Position numbers and translations under genes: made by a program. From Alphaproteobacteria bacterium (GTDB taxonomy: Bacteria > Pseudomonadota > Alphaproteobacteria > TMED109), in assembly GCA_022825235.1 (NCBI GenBank), contig JAJDYI010000069.1:1-64000 (forward strand): 64,000 nucleotides of DNA, written 5' to 3'. The notes under the pieces were generated by a model that was not told where the DNA came from, did not search any database, and saw only the letters and a list, made by a program, of their open reading frames with translations. This document shows positions 9,090-16,699 of the stretch, piece by piece. Every line of letters starts with the position of its first letter. Positions within the stretch are counted from its first letter, which is position 1.

Positions 9090-9259
9090 GTTGTGACAAC
9101 ACACAGGCCCGTTCGATAGGGCCGCCTGCTGGAAAAACAGCCTGATGCTCGGCAAGGGGTAGCTCCCCGCGCCTTGAGCCAATAGGCGGGAACTTCACTC
9201 CTGTGTGTTCTGCTAACGGCCCGGCGTCCGCCGGAGCCGTGGGTGTTGGCGTTTGCCGA
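9090..9259 (-). repeat. MITE-like 170-bp repeat, copy 1 (inverted)
   Basis: A core of about 128 bp (9090-9217) has imperfect terminal inverted repeats, GTTGTGACAACACACAGG at one end and GTTAGCAGAACACACAGG at the other. It matches 12588-12716 in opposite orientation at about 80% identity. Homology extends about 40 bp further, to 9259, immediately before the lipoprotein start. No protein is encoded. It behaves like a non-autonomous transposable element. Confidence 0.7.
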
Positions 9260-9281
9260 CGTGGACTCCGGGAGGATGTCG

Positions 9282-11226
9282 ATGGTTTCACTGTTTCGCG
9301 TGGCTTTGTTCACGGGCTTGCTGATTGCCGCCACAACATTGCACGGCTGCGGCGGAAGCGGGAGTAGTCCAAGTTCATCAGGTGGTGACATGGAAACCGA
9401 CGATGGTGCGATGACTGGTGATCCTGGCAGCGGGGAGATGCCGGCCCCAGATGTAATCAGCAGCCTCGAACTTTTCGATGTGACTCCCGAAGGAATTGAC
9501 GAAATGCTGCCTGCGGGCAAGTACGCACTTGGTTGAGGACATCGCCGCGGCGCAGATGCGCGCGGGGGGAATTCCACTGGAAGACCCGCGAGCCCGGTAC
9601 ACACACGGAGGCAACCGCATTGTCTCATCCGGGAACACATTGATTGCCGGCCCTAGAATCGGAAATTGGAATCGCCGGTTGCCGGAATTTACCTGCATGG
9701 GGGCAGTGTGTGACTCGAATCCGCCAGAGACACCCTTCCAATTCAATTTGGGTGGCCTGACAACTGAACCGAAGATTTTCTCAAAGGTGCTGGCGAAGAA
9801 CGGGATAAGCCTGCTGCAGTACTCGCTGCGCCACGAATACGATATTCCGGAAGTCTACGGGCATGGCGCGGCGGATGGCCTCACGCTGATGTCCGACGTG
9901 GCCGTCGCAGAGACGTTCTACGAAACAGGGGAAAGCTTCCAGAAGGCAACTGACACGAGCAACGGGACGTACGCGGTTTACTCCCATACCGCCGGCGGGT
10001 TCGTTGCCGGCACGAACCCGGCGGGCAACGCGACCTACCGGGGCATCATGGTCGGAAGCGTGGTTGAGAAAGATGACACCATGGACCTGAATGTGCCGAA
10101 CTGGGTGGTCGGCGACGCTGACTTCAGTTTCGATCTCACGGCACTGGAGCTGGATGCGACCTTCAGCAATATCGTGGCGCTGGAGAGCGGGGACACCTTT
10201 GCCGATCTGGAGTGGACCGGGATCTCGGTGAACAACGGGACCTTCAAGCAGGTTGTCGTCGCCAGCGAGGATTACATCGAGGGAGCGTTCTTCGGAGCCA
10301 ACCAGGAAGGTGCCGCCGGCGTCTTCGAGCAGGCTTCGATCCACGGCTCGTTTTCGGCCATGGACCCGACGGCTGCCGTGGAGCAGCGGTTGACCGACGT
10401 TGACAGCTACACCGTCGAGAATCTCAGCCAAGCGCGTACCGCGGCCGGCGGCACGGAGCCGGACTTCACGGTCGAGGAGTACGCCACGGCAGCGACCGCA
10501 ATATTCGAGGATGCAGATACGTTTCTTGCCAGCAATCGCATTGCGAGCTGGACCAGGGACCTCCCGCACTACACGTGTCAAGGGCGGGTGTGCACCTACA
10601 ACGATGGAGAAGAGGTGTTCGAGGAAAGTTTGGATGTCCACGGCCCTGTTGATCCGGGGGGCCATGAAGCACTGATGACAAAGAACGAAATCGATGCCGT
10701 CCAGTTTGCGATTGCCTACGAGTATGGAGAAGGCGTGAACAGTGGCTCCAACCTTCGATACGGCCTTGGACTGTGGGGTGAGGAGAACATTGCCTGGACG
10801 TTCTTTGACCATGGATACAATGCCTATGGACGTTACGCGTATTACGAGAGTCGGGTCGCGGGAGATGCAGCGGTGTCGAACCCCTCGGGCGATGCGACCT
10901 ACACGGGCGTGATGGCAGGGAGCGTCGTGGAGAAGGACAGCGCGATCCCGCTCAATACGCCTGACTGGGTGATGGGTGACGCGGAACTGACGTTTAGCCT
11001 TGCGAACAGTACCCTCGGCGCCTCGTTCACCAACATCGTGTCACTGGCAAGCGGCACGGCCCATGACGACCTGGGTTGGGAAAACGTATCGGTGGTGGGC
11101 GGTGCATTCGACCATGGCGGAACCGGGGACTACCTGAACGGAGCGTTCTTTGGCGCTGGTCACGAAGAAGTCGCTGGAGCGTTCGAGCAGAATTCGATTG
11201 CGGGCGTGTTCTCGGCCCGGCAGTAA
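9282..11226 (+). pseudogene. Two-domain TbpB-like surface lipoprotein, one frameshift
   Basis: The start ATG 9282 has a GGGAGG site seven bases upstream. The N-terminus is a lipoprotein signal peptide ending LHGC. The frame breaks at the GG of 9531-9532: deleting one G joins KYAL to VEDIAAAQMRAGG, and the rest runs open to 11226. The mature part has two tandem homologous domains of about 280 residues (from about 9533 and 10376). Each ends with a glycine-rich barrel motif, GAFFGANQEGAAGVFEQ or GAFFGAGHEEVAGAFEQ, as in transferrin-binding-protein-B-like proteins. Each also has a CxGxVC pair and SVVEKD. It is probably outer-membrane anchored. The single-base break could be true decay, a phase-variation event or a sequencing error. 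Confidence 0.75.
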
Positions 11227-11272
11227 TCTGCGCAGCCCTGCCGCTGGGCGGTAGAGCTTGGGCGGCAACGGT

Positions 11273-11302
11273 GACGGGAGCGGCGGCCGGGCTGCTCCCG
11301 TC
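11273..11302 (+). terminator. Stem-loop terminator after the TbpB-like gene
   Basis: GACGGGAGC (11273-11281) pairs perfectly with GCTCCCGTC (11294-11302) around a 12-base loop, 47 bases after the stop codon. No long T tract follows, only TCTTCC, so it may be a weak or Rho-assisted terminator. Confidence 0.5.
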
Positions 11303-11614
11303 TCTTCCGAAGCGTGTACTTGCGTAACCCTACCGCGAACTCATTACGCCAGCACAGCGGGCTAGGTCCGCGACAGCGAACTGAAGTGATGCCTGTGCGC
11401 TACGCAGGGCGCTGTTGCCAGCAACTTCGCAAGAGACACGAACCAGCTGATTGAATGTACGGAGATGCGCTGCAGAAGCCAGCCAGCTGCTTTGGACGGT
11501 AGATCTCTATGAGAACGGAGACGTTCCGGACGATCTTTGATGCCGGACTTGGAACTCTGTGCCTAGCAGCAGTGGATCTGACAAGGGATTAGCTGGATGG
11601 CACTTGCAGTGTTC
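11303..11614. other. Intergenic stretch between convergent lipoprotein genes
   Basis: Roughly 310 bases with no recognisable gene, repeat or promoter, bounded by two stem-loops. Confidence 0.4.
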
Positions 11615-11650
11615 CCGCTGGGAGGCCGGAAATGTCCGGCCTCCCAGCGG
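11615..11650 (-). terminator. Perfect 16-bp stem-loop between convergent genes
   Basis: CCGCTGGGAGGCCGGA (11615-11630) and TCCGGCCTCCCAGCGG (11635-11650) form a perfect 16-bp stem closed by the four-base loop AATG. It lies 66 bases beyond the stop of the minus-strand lipoprotein gene and probably terminates it; it would also block read-through from the left. Confidence 0.65.
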
Positions 11651-11716
11651 AGTGCCCGCCAATGAATGCCAGTGTCCGATTAAGTCTCGGCTACTTCTGG
11701 CTGGCTGGCAGCAGGG

Positions 11717-12433
11717 TCATTTGGCTTCGAAACTGACAAGTTCCCATGCTCGATCCACGCCACCGTAACCATCCTGAGAAGTACGGCCCCACATCCCTTT
11801 CACGGTTATGCCGGGGTCCGGCGCGTACCAGTTGGTTTCGTGCCAAGTCCCGGCCGACGTCTTCGTTGTCGCGACCTTGTAGGCCATGAAGGTGCCGGCC
11901 GGGACGGTTACCTCCTCGTACGCGAGCACCTCGTAGTCCGCCCAACCAGGCCCCGACCAATCGGGCCGAAGCGTGTGGTCAACCCATCGGAACTTCCATC
12001 TCCACTTGTTGCCAACCTGCAGGGGCCAAGCGTATCGGCCACCGTGCGGCTGATTCTCCGCGAGCGTCGAATCTCCCGTTAGACAGGCCATCCAGTTGGC
12101 AGTTGTTGCATCCCACAAGGTCTGTGTTTCTCCGTCGCAAGGTGCTCCCGGATCAGACAGAGGGGAAGAATGCTCGATGCGGTCGACCGTCCGGCCATCG
12201 ACTTCGACCTTTTCGACAATGGTCGAGGTTACGCGCGTGACCTCGCCGTTCAGTGTGAAGTCTCCGACAAGCGTGGTTCCCACGCCCAATGCCGGGTGAG
12301 CCTCCGCCGACGGCGCGTCAGCGTTCACGGGCATGCTTTCAAGACTCACCGCTGCCGGCTGCTGATTGCACCCGGTAGCGGTGACGCCAGCGAAAATCGC
12401 AACAATGAAGCCAATGAGGAATGATCTTTGCAT
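11717..12433 (-). CDS. Hypothetical lipoprotein
   Basis: 238 residues. A hydrophobic N-terminal segment ends with TATGC at Cys22, a lipoprotein signal-peptidase site, so the protein should be membrane-anchored in the periplasm or outer membrane. The mature protein is rich in Trp, Thr and Gly. It has a central GNKWRWKFRWVDHT stretch and a VPAGTFMAYKVATT segment, the latter typical of secreted beta-rich domains. Two cysteines (about 98 and 116) could form a disulfide. I do not recognise a named family. It faces the TbpB-like gene convergently, with a shared strong stem-loop between them. Confidence 0.7.
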   Translation of the reverse strand: MQRSFLIGFIVAIFAGVTATGCNQQPAAVSLESMPVNADAPSAEAHPALGVGTTLVGDFTLNGEVTRVTSTIVEKVEVDGRTVDRIEHSSPLSDPGAPCDGETQTLWDATTANWMACLTGDSTLAENQPHGGRYAWPLQVGNKWRWKFRWVDHTLRPDWSGPGWADYEVLAYEEVTVPAGTFMAYKVATTKTSAGTWHETNWYAPDPGITVKGMWGRTSQDGYGGVDRAWELVSFEAK

Positions 12434-12546
12434 CGACTCGGTCCCCTTAAGTTGAAGTCTGGAGTTTCTTGGAATCTCCTAGGGGCGCGTCCTTGCTGAG
12501 GCGATGCTCGACTCTGCAACCATGAAAGCACTCCCGGAGGTGCAGT

Positions 12547-12716
12547 TGGCATGCGCCAACTCCCGCGGCTCCGGCGAGCGCCGGGCCGTTGTGGCAACAC
12601 ACAGGAGTGAAGTTCCCGCCTATTTGCCAGAGACGCGGGGAGCTACCCCTTGTCGGACATCAGGCTGTTCTATTCAGCGGGCAGCCCGACTCAACGGGCC
12701 TGCGTGTTGTCACAAC
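12547..12716 (+). repeat. MITE-like 170-bp repeat, copy 2
   Basis: The core 12588-12716 begins GTTGTGGCAACACACAGG and ends with the inverse of GTTGTGACAACACGCAGG, giving terminal inverted repeats of about 18 bp with two mismatches. It is the inverted counterpart of 9090-9259, and the pair brackets both lipoprotein genes. Homology extends into the flanking CGGCTCCGGCG segment. Confidence 0.7.
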
Positions 12717-13162
12717 CTTGCCTCTAGCTACGCCCGCCGCGCCGCTCAAACGGCTCATGCAACGCTGTGTCCTGTGCCAAGACCAACGCACGGGAGACAG
12801 GAACTCCAGTCAGGACAGATCGTCCGCACCCATACCGGCTGTGCAGCGGCAACGACTCCACTTCGCGAGCGTTACGGGTCAGCGCACTGGACGTCCTGCC
12901 GACGACGTGGGAAATCATGCAGGGTGTTCCAGGCCGCACGACGACATCCGGCACGCCCGCGCTGACCGGCAGCTACCGACTTGGACAGCGGTGCCGAGTG
13001 TTCAATCTGGCGCTGCAAATGCACCTTACGCCTGTGAGTCCATTACGTCTGACGACCGGAAGGCGATGTAAACGGGCGTGAGTACTTCGGCCCGGACGCT
13101 TCGCTCAATCGCCGCGAGGGCTCCGACCCTGTTCGGGTTCGCTGCCGCAAACCATCAACGGA
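12717..13162. other. Intergenic stretch between repeats
   Basis: About 450 bases with no recognisable gene. Short open frames on both strands have no family resemblance and no ribosome sites. Confidence 0.4.
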
Positions 13163-13216
13163 GTGCGGTGCACAAGGTCGCTCCCACTTCCTACGGAAGT
13201 GGTCTGTTCATACCTG
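13163..13216 (+). repeat. Dispersed palindromic repeat, copy 2
   Basis: It contains CCACTTC-CTACG-GAAGTGG (13184-13202) and matches 8544-8597 in the same orientation, including the upstream GCGGTGCACAAGGTCG context. Confidence 0.65.
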
Positions 13217-13386
13217 AACGCAGGTGCCTGCCGGCGCGCGCACGCGCGCTTTTGCGTGCCCTGACGGGCACTTTTGGCGCCATACGGCGCCATGAGGCTT
13301 CCGGAAAAGCCTGTATGCTCAAGAGCATACACGGGAGCCTGCGTGTCAAGCTCCAATGACTAGGCGGGCTGCCCGGCCTTTTTGAT
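13206..13386 (+). ncRNA. Candidate structured RNA: hairpin array ending in a terminator
   Basis: Successive short perfect stems follow one another with almost no linker. They are GTTCA/TGAAC (13206-13219), CAGG/CCTG (13221-13230), GTGCCC/GGGCAC (13256-13271), TGGCGCC/GGCGCCA (13275-13292), AGGCTT/AAGCCT (13295-13312), TGTATGCTC/GAGCATACA (13312-13331) and GGAGC/GCTCC (13334-13354). The array ends in a GC-rich stem around GGCGGGCTGCCCGGCC followed by TTTTT (13363-13384), a classical intrinsic terminator on the plus strand. No reading frame explains it. No promoter was firmly identified, so transcription is inferred. Confidence 0.4.
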
Positions 13387-13552
13387 ATGTCGGGAATCGG
13401 TCGCGGATCGGCCCTGTATGCGGCCGTACTACGGGCGAAGTACGCGATGTATGCTCTCGCGCATACGTCCCCGGAGCGGGCAATCGGGGCTTTTCCAAGA
13501 TCATTGAGGGGCCGTCTGGCCTCGGCTGCGCGCCCAGGCGCCGGGCAGGCGG

Positions 13553-13625
13553 CGCGTGTCCCGGTTCTGCCGCCATTCGGCGTCAGGCGTGCACCGCCCG
13601 GGGCGGGGTTTTGGCCCCGGCTGCG
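13553..13625 (+). repeat. Dispersed repeat upstream of higBA, copy 1
   Basis: The segment containing CGGTTCTGCCG, CAGGCG and GGGGCGGGGTTT matches 14731-14803 with roughly 75-80% identity by eye, in the same orientation. Both copies sit shortly before toxin-antitoxin modules. Confidence 0.55.
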
Positions 13626-13674
13626 TCCATCCGGCGCTTGCAGCATGCACGGTCATGCCGTACACATACGCGCA

Positions 13675-13965
13675 ATGATCATCCGATCCTTTCGCCACCG
13701 GGGCCTGCGCCAGCTCTTCGAGCACGACTCGCCCCGGCTGCTGAAGGCGGACCTCGTGGAGCGCGTGCGCGGCATCCTGGCCGCGCTCGCCATCGCGGAG
13801 ACGATGGACGGCTTCATGCGCGAGGCGGCGCCCGGCTGGCGGGTCCACCGGCTGTCCGGCGGGCGGCGCCGCGAGTGGAGCGTGTCGGTGTCCGGCAACT
13901 GGCGGATCACCTTCGAAGAGCGGAACGGCGGCATCGAGCGCGTGAACCTGGAGGACTACCACTGA
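13675..13965 (+). CDS. higB: HigB/RelE-family toxin
   Basis: 96 residues from ATG 13675. They match the HigB-1-like branch of the RelE toxin superfamily, a ribosome-dependent mRNA endonuclease. Typical features are the N-terminal MIIRSFRHRGLRQLFEHD, a central helix ending MREAAPGWRVHRLSG, then RREWSVSVSGNWRITFEER and a C-terminal NLEDYH with the conserved aromatic and His. The length is normal. The stop codon overlaps the antitoxin ATG as ATGA. Toxin-before-antitoxin order is characteristic of higBA. Confidence 0.9.
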   Translation: MIIRSFRHRGLRQLFEHDSPRLLKADLVERVRGILAALAIAETMDGFMREAAPGWRVHRLSGGRRREWSVSVSGNWRITFEERNGGIERVNLEDYH

Positions 13966-14270
13966 TGACCAGCGGCGGCATCAAGATGGGGATGGCTCCC
14001 CCGCATCCCGGCATCTTCATCCGGATCGAGGCCCTCGAGGAGCTGGGGTTGAGCGTGTCGGCGGCGGCACGGATTCTCGGCGTGCGCCGGTCGACGCTCT
14101 CCGACCTGGTGAACGGCAACGCGTCGCTGTCGCCCGAGATGGCATTGCGGGTCGAGAAGGCTTTCGGCCTCAGCATGGACCTGCTGTTGCGGATGCAGGC
14201 CTTGCGCGACGCGACGCGGATGCGGGCGCGCGCCGACGAGATCGACGTCCGGCGCTACCAGCCGGCATGA
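13965..14270 (+). CDS. higA: HigA-family antitoxin
   Basis: 101 residues, an Xre-type helix-turn-helix DNA-binding protein of the HigA family. The HTH spans about residues 30-60, with LGLSVSAAARILGVRRST followed by LSDLVNGNASLSPEMALR. The early HPGIFIRIEAL segment is the usual HigA opening. It should neutralise HigB and repress the shared promoter. Its start overlaps the toxin stop; a strong stem-loop follows 24 bases after its stop. Confidence 0.9.
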   Translation: MTSGGIKMGMAPPHPGIFIRIEALEELGLSVSAAARILGVRRSTLSDLVNGNASLSPEMALRVEKAFGLSMDLLLRMQALRDATRMRARADEIDVRRYQPA

Positions 14271-14293
14271 TTGCGACGTCACCGAGACAAGCG

Positions 14294-14324
14294 CCCCGGA
14301 GAACTTCTTGCAAGTTCGCCGGGG
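14294..14324 (+). terminator. Stem-loop terminator after higBA
   Basis: CCCCGG-A-GAACTT (14294-14306) pairs with AAGTTC-G-CCGGGG (14312-14324), a 13-position stem with one A-G mismatch and a five-base loop. There is no T tract. Confidence 0.55.
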
Positions 14325-14407
14325 GGCACCCTCCCCAAAACCTCGATTAATCCGAGCCGATCAGCCCCAGATCACCAGTGAAAGCCTGCGCACGCTCAGA
14401 CATTCTG

Positions 14408-14659
14408 CTACCCGCACCCCTCCACACGGGCGCCGCAGTTCCAGCATTCCCACCATCGCAGGTCATGGCGCGGTGTGCGGTTCGGCTCGGTGCATGTCGG
14501 GCAATGTCTCGTACACCATCCGGCCGGGGCGATCTGTTTCGGATAGTTGCAGTTCGCGCATCGGACGATCTCGACACGGTAGCCGTTGGCCCCGGCCAGG
14601 GTGCCGCTGCGGCGGTACTCCCGACCGCCGCACTGGGCACAGGCGGATGCAGGGGGCAT
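14408..14659 (-). CDS. Small zinc-ribbon protein
   Basis: 83 residues from ATG 14659 (an upstream ATG at 14695 has no ribosome site). There are four CxxC-type knuckles: CAQCGG, CANC, CPTC and CWNCG, with an extra Cys in WCTRHC. Two rubredoxin-like zinc ribbons are therefore likely. The family is not recognised and no catalytic residues are evident. It lies between two toxin-antitoxin units on the opposite strand. The regular Cys spacing makes a chance frame unlikely. Confidence 0.5.
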   Translation of the reverse strand: MPPASACAQCGGREYRRSGTLAGANGYRVEIVRCANCNYPKQIAPAGWCTRHCPTCTEPNRTPRHDLRWWECWNCGARVEGCG

Positions 14660-14730
14660 GCTTACGCATTCCGGTGTCGAGCGATCCGGGAGCATACCGA
14701 TCGGATCGGCCGATTACCGGGCCGGCTGCC

Positions 14731-14803
14731 CGTGTCACGGTTCTGCCGACACCCGGCGACAGGCGCACGTCTCGCGGGGCGGGGTTTCGGAGCCTTGCGC
14801 CGC
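14731..14803 (+). repeat. Dispersed repeat upstream of relE-xre, copy 2
   Basis: This copy pairs with 13553-13625: CGTGTCACGGTTCTGCCG, the CGGCGACAGGCG segment and CGGGGCGGGGTTTCGG are shared. It lies about 115 bases before the operator-like palindrome of the next toxin-antitoxin unit. Confidence 0.55.
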
Positions 14804-14912
14804 CGCGGCCCCGCTTTGGCGCTCGACCTGCCCGTTGCGGGCGACGTCATGGCCGCGAGCCATCGCGTCAGGAGTGTTTGTCACCCGATCGAACGGCGGC
14901 GCTTGGTCGCAT

Positions 14913-14934
14913 AGCACATATGTTATATGGTGCT
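14913..14934 (+). promoter_or_regulatory. Operator-like palindrome before relE-xre
   Basis: AGCACATAT-GTT-ATATGGTGCT is a dyad with perfect CATAT/ATATG inner arms and one extra G in the right arm. It is AT-rich in a GC-rich setting and sits just before the toxin frame, so it is a probable binding site for the encoded Xre antitoxin and may include the -10 region. Confidence 0.5.
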
Positions 14935-14972
14935 GCCGCACGGTCTGGCGCGTCAAGACCCTGAATGCGGTC

Positions 14973-15266
14973 GTGGACCGGGAGCTCGATGCGCTTTCCG
15001 CCGACCTGCGGGCGCGGTTCGTACGCATCGCCGGGTTGATCGCCGCGGTCGGCATCGGGCGTGTCGGCATGCCGCATGTCAGGCACCTGACCGGCCCGTT
15101 GTGGGAGATGCGCCTCGGTGCCCGGGACGGCGTCGCACGGGCGCTCGACGCCACCGCAACGGGCCAAGAGGCCGTGGCGGTGCGGGCCTTCGCCAAGAAG
15201 ACCCGGCGGACGCCCCGCCGGGAGATCGAGTTGGTGCTGCGGCGCGCCCGGGAGGTAACGCCATGA
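14973..15266 (+). CDS. RelE/ParE-type (phage Gp49-like) toxin
   Basis: The readable protein resembles the phage-derived Gp49-like/HigB branch: LDALSADLRARFVRI, then HVRHLTGPLWEMRLGARDGVARAL and the basic KKTRRTPRREIELVLRRA helix. The family N-terminus appears to continue upstream as VWRVKTLNAV, but that segment has no ATG or GTG, only CTG 14961. I place the start at GTG 14973 with low certainty. Either a non-canonical start is used or the start codon has been lost. The stop overlaps the antitoxin ATG (ATGA). Confidence 0.75.
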   Translation: MDRELDALSADLRARFVRIAGLIAAVGIGRVGMPHVRHLTGPLWEMRLGARDGVARALDATATGQEAVAVRAFAKKTRRTPRREIELVLRRAREVTP

Positions 15267-15541
15267 GCACGGTTGAGGAACTGCACAAGCGATGGAGCCG
15301 GGACGCGGACTATCGCGAGGCCTACGAGCGACTGGGACCGGAGTTCGCGGTGGCGCGCGCGGTCGTCGAAGCGCGCAGGTCCGCCGGGTTCACCCAGGCG
15401 GAGCTGGCCGAGCGGATGAAGACCACGCAATCGGCCGTGGCGCGGCTGGAGAGCGGCCGGGTGCCGCCAACCACGCGCCCGCTGGAGAAGGTCGCGAGGG
15501 CGACGGGGACCCGGCTGTGGATCCGGTTCGAGTCTGCGTAG
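15263..15541 (+). CDS. Xre-family antitoxin
   Basis: 92 residues from ATG 15263, with a GGAGGT site seven bases upstream. A helix-turn-helix occupies about residues 43-66 (FTQAELAERMKTTQSAVARL) and is followed by ESGRVPPTTRPLEKVARATG, typical of antitoxins paired with RelE/HigB toxins. Four-base overlap with the toxin gene supports one operon. It probably autoregulates through the palindrome at 14913-14934. Confidence 0.88.
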   Translation: MSTVEELHKRWSRDADYREAYERLGPEFAVARAVVEARRSAGFTQAELAERMKTTQSAVARLESGRVPPTTRPLEKVARATGTRLWIRFESA

Positions 15542-15596
15542 ACTGGTTGTCCGATGCGCACAGGTTGGAACCGTTGTGCGCTCGCTGCCTTCGGGC

Positions 15597-15824
15597 TCAG
15601 CGTCCGCGGCGGACGAATTCAGCAGGGGTAAGACCGGTATCCCGGGCGATGCGGCGGAGCAGAACGGGCGAGATGTCGCGGGAGCCGTGGACCGGCACGG
15701 TGGTGCTGCGGCCGTCGGGGTGGACGAAACGCTTGTGGGAGCCCCGCTGGCGCGCCTCGCGAAAGCCGAGCGCGGACAGGATGGCGATGACCTCGCGCGG
15801 ACGGAGAACCGGCAGGGCGGGCAC
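15597..15824 (-). CDS. hicA: HicA-type mRNA interferase toxin
   Basis: 75 residues with a small dsRBD-like fold. REVIAILSALGFREARQRGSHKRF contains the catalytic His in GSHKRF, and VPVHGSRDISPVLLRRIARDTGL completes the family signature. HicA cleaves mRNA independently of codons. It starts six bases after the HicB gene, on the same strand. The order hicB then hicA is the reverse of the classical one but occurs widely. Confidence 0.92.
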   Translation of the reverse strand: MPALPVLRPREVIAILSALGFREARQRGSHKRFVHPDGRSTTVPVHGSRDISPVLLRRIARDTGLTPAEFVRRGR

Positions 15825-15830
15825 GGCCGC

Positions 15831-16037
15831 TCAGACGCGGACGGTCTGGGTGCCGATGAACTCCCCCTCGATCGCGGGCTCGCCGTCCTCCAGGATCAGG
15901 GCAACGACCTCGGTGAGATTGGCGTTGAGCTCGTCCAGCGTCGCGCCCTGGCTATGGGCGCCGGCGAGGCCGGGCACGTAGCCGACATAGAGACCGGTAT
16001 CGGGGCAGCGCTCGACGATGGCGGTGTAGGCGCGCAT
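15831..16037 (-). CDS. hicB: HicB-family antitoxin
   Basis: 68 residues from ATG 16037; an upstream in-frame ATG at 16046 would overlap the GAGG ribosome site. This is the short HicB form: YTAIVERCPDTGLYVGYVPGLAGAHSQGATLDELNANLTEVVALIL, an RNase-H-like pseudo-nuclease fold without a C-terminal DNA-binding domain. It should bind and inhibit HicA. Because it lacks an HTH, promoter control must use another mechanism or partner. Confidence 0.9.
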   Translation of the reverse strand: MRAYTAIVERCPDTGLYVGYVPGLAGAHSQGATLDELNANLTEVVALILEDGEPAIEGEFIGTQTVRV

Positions 16038-16145
16038 GGCGGACATCCTCTTCGTGCGGGGGAAGTCTAGGACGGGAGCGCACCGGCGGAAAGACGAGGG
16101 GCAGACGGAAGTCTGGTCGGGGAAACCGCTGGCCACAGCCCGGTG

Positions 16146-16364
16146 TCAGGGAAGAAGCAGCTTGAGGAGTCCGAACGTGACGCCTGAATTGATGGCGACA
16201 ATTGCGAGCGCGACCTTGTAGAGATCCGCCTTGGTCGCGAGATGGTCGCGGCCGGGGATATTGGCTTTTCCGAGAGCGGCCGCGACTGCTTCAGCCTTCT
16301 GGCGGTCAAAACCGGCCGCTTCGAGGTCGTGGGTGGTGGACAGCGTGTCGAAGGATGCAGTCAT
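16146..16364 (-). CDS. Small DUF1640/CCDC90-like membrane protein
   Basis: 72 residues: a short N-terminal helix with FDRQKAEAVAAALGKANI, an HLATKADLYKV linker and a C-terminal membrane segment (AIVAINSGVTFGLLKLLL). The pattern matches bacterial DUF1640 (CCDC90-like) small coiled-coil/one-membrane-span proteins, frequent in alphaproteobacterial accessory DNA. This one is shorter than usual in the coiled-coil part. The function is unknown. Confidence 0.65.
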   Translation of the reverse strand: MTASFDTLSTTHDLEAAGFDRQKAEAVAAALGKANIPGRDHLATKADLYKVALAIVAINSGVTFGLLKLLLP

Positions 16365-16534
16365 GAGAAGAGTCTACCAGTACATGCTGAACGACCGATG
16401 TTGAGCCGGGCACGCCGCCAATTCGGGTACTCCTGTTGCCAGCCCGTCGGCGAGGTCGGCGATGCTCCGGTCGTCCCGGCAGTGCAAAGCCACTGCGAAG
16501 CGCTGCACGGTGTGCTCGAAAGCGGGCCGCGTCG

Positions 16535-16579
16535 TTACATTCTGAGGTCCGGTTCCACCGACTTGGGCGGCGGCTCGAT
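16535..16579 (-). pseudogene. Duplicated 3' end of the relaxase gene
   Basis: The minus strand reads IEPPPKSVEPDLRM followed by TAA, matching the last residues (MEPAPKPVELDLGM, stop) of the MobF relaxase gene that ends at 17638. Nucleotide similarity extends a little beyond the stop (16512-16585 against about 17615-17688). The rest of this gene copy is missing; a stop in frame lies directly upstream. The remaining bases of 16365-16699 hold no recognisable gene. Confidence 0.5.
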
Positions 16580-16699
16580 CGACTATGAGCAAGATCGAAC
16601 CGTCTGCGGTATCCGACGCTCCTCCCATTGAATTTCGTCGCATCCGATGGTTTTGTCCCGGCGCGTGCCGATGCGGGTACCGGAGACCGGAAGGGTGAT

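Noticed and set aside
9090-9217. Integron attC-like site, because its ends are inverted and contain AAC/GTT
   Set aside because: The core GTTRRRY/RYYYAAC spacing is not met and no integron integrase is present; a MITE-like repeat explains it better.
13206-13386. CRISPR array or type III antitoxin repeat array
   Set aside because: The hairpins are unlike one another and there is no constant repeat, spacer length or adjacent toxin of the ToxN type.
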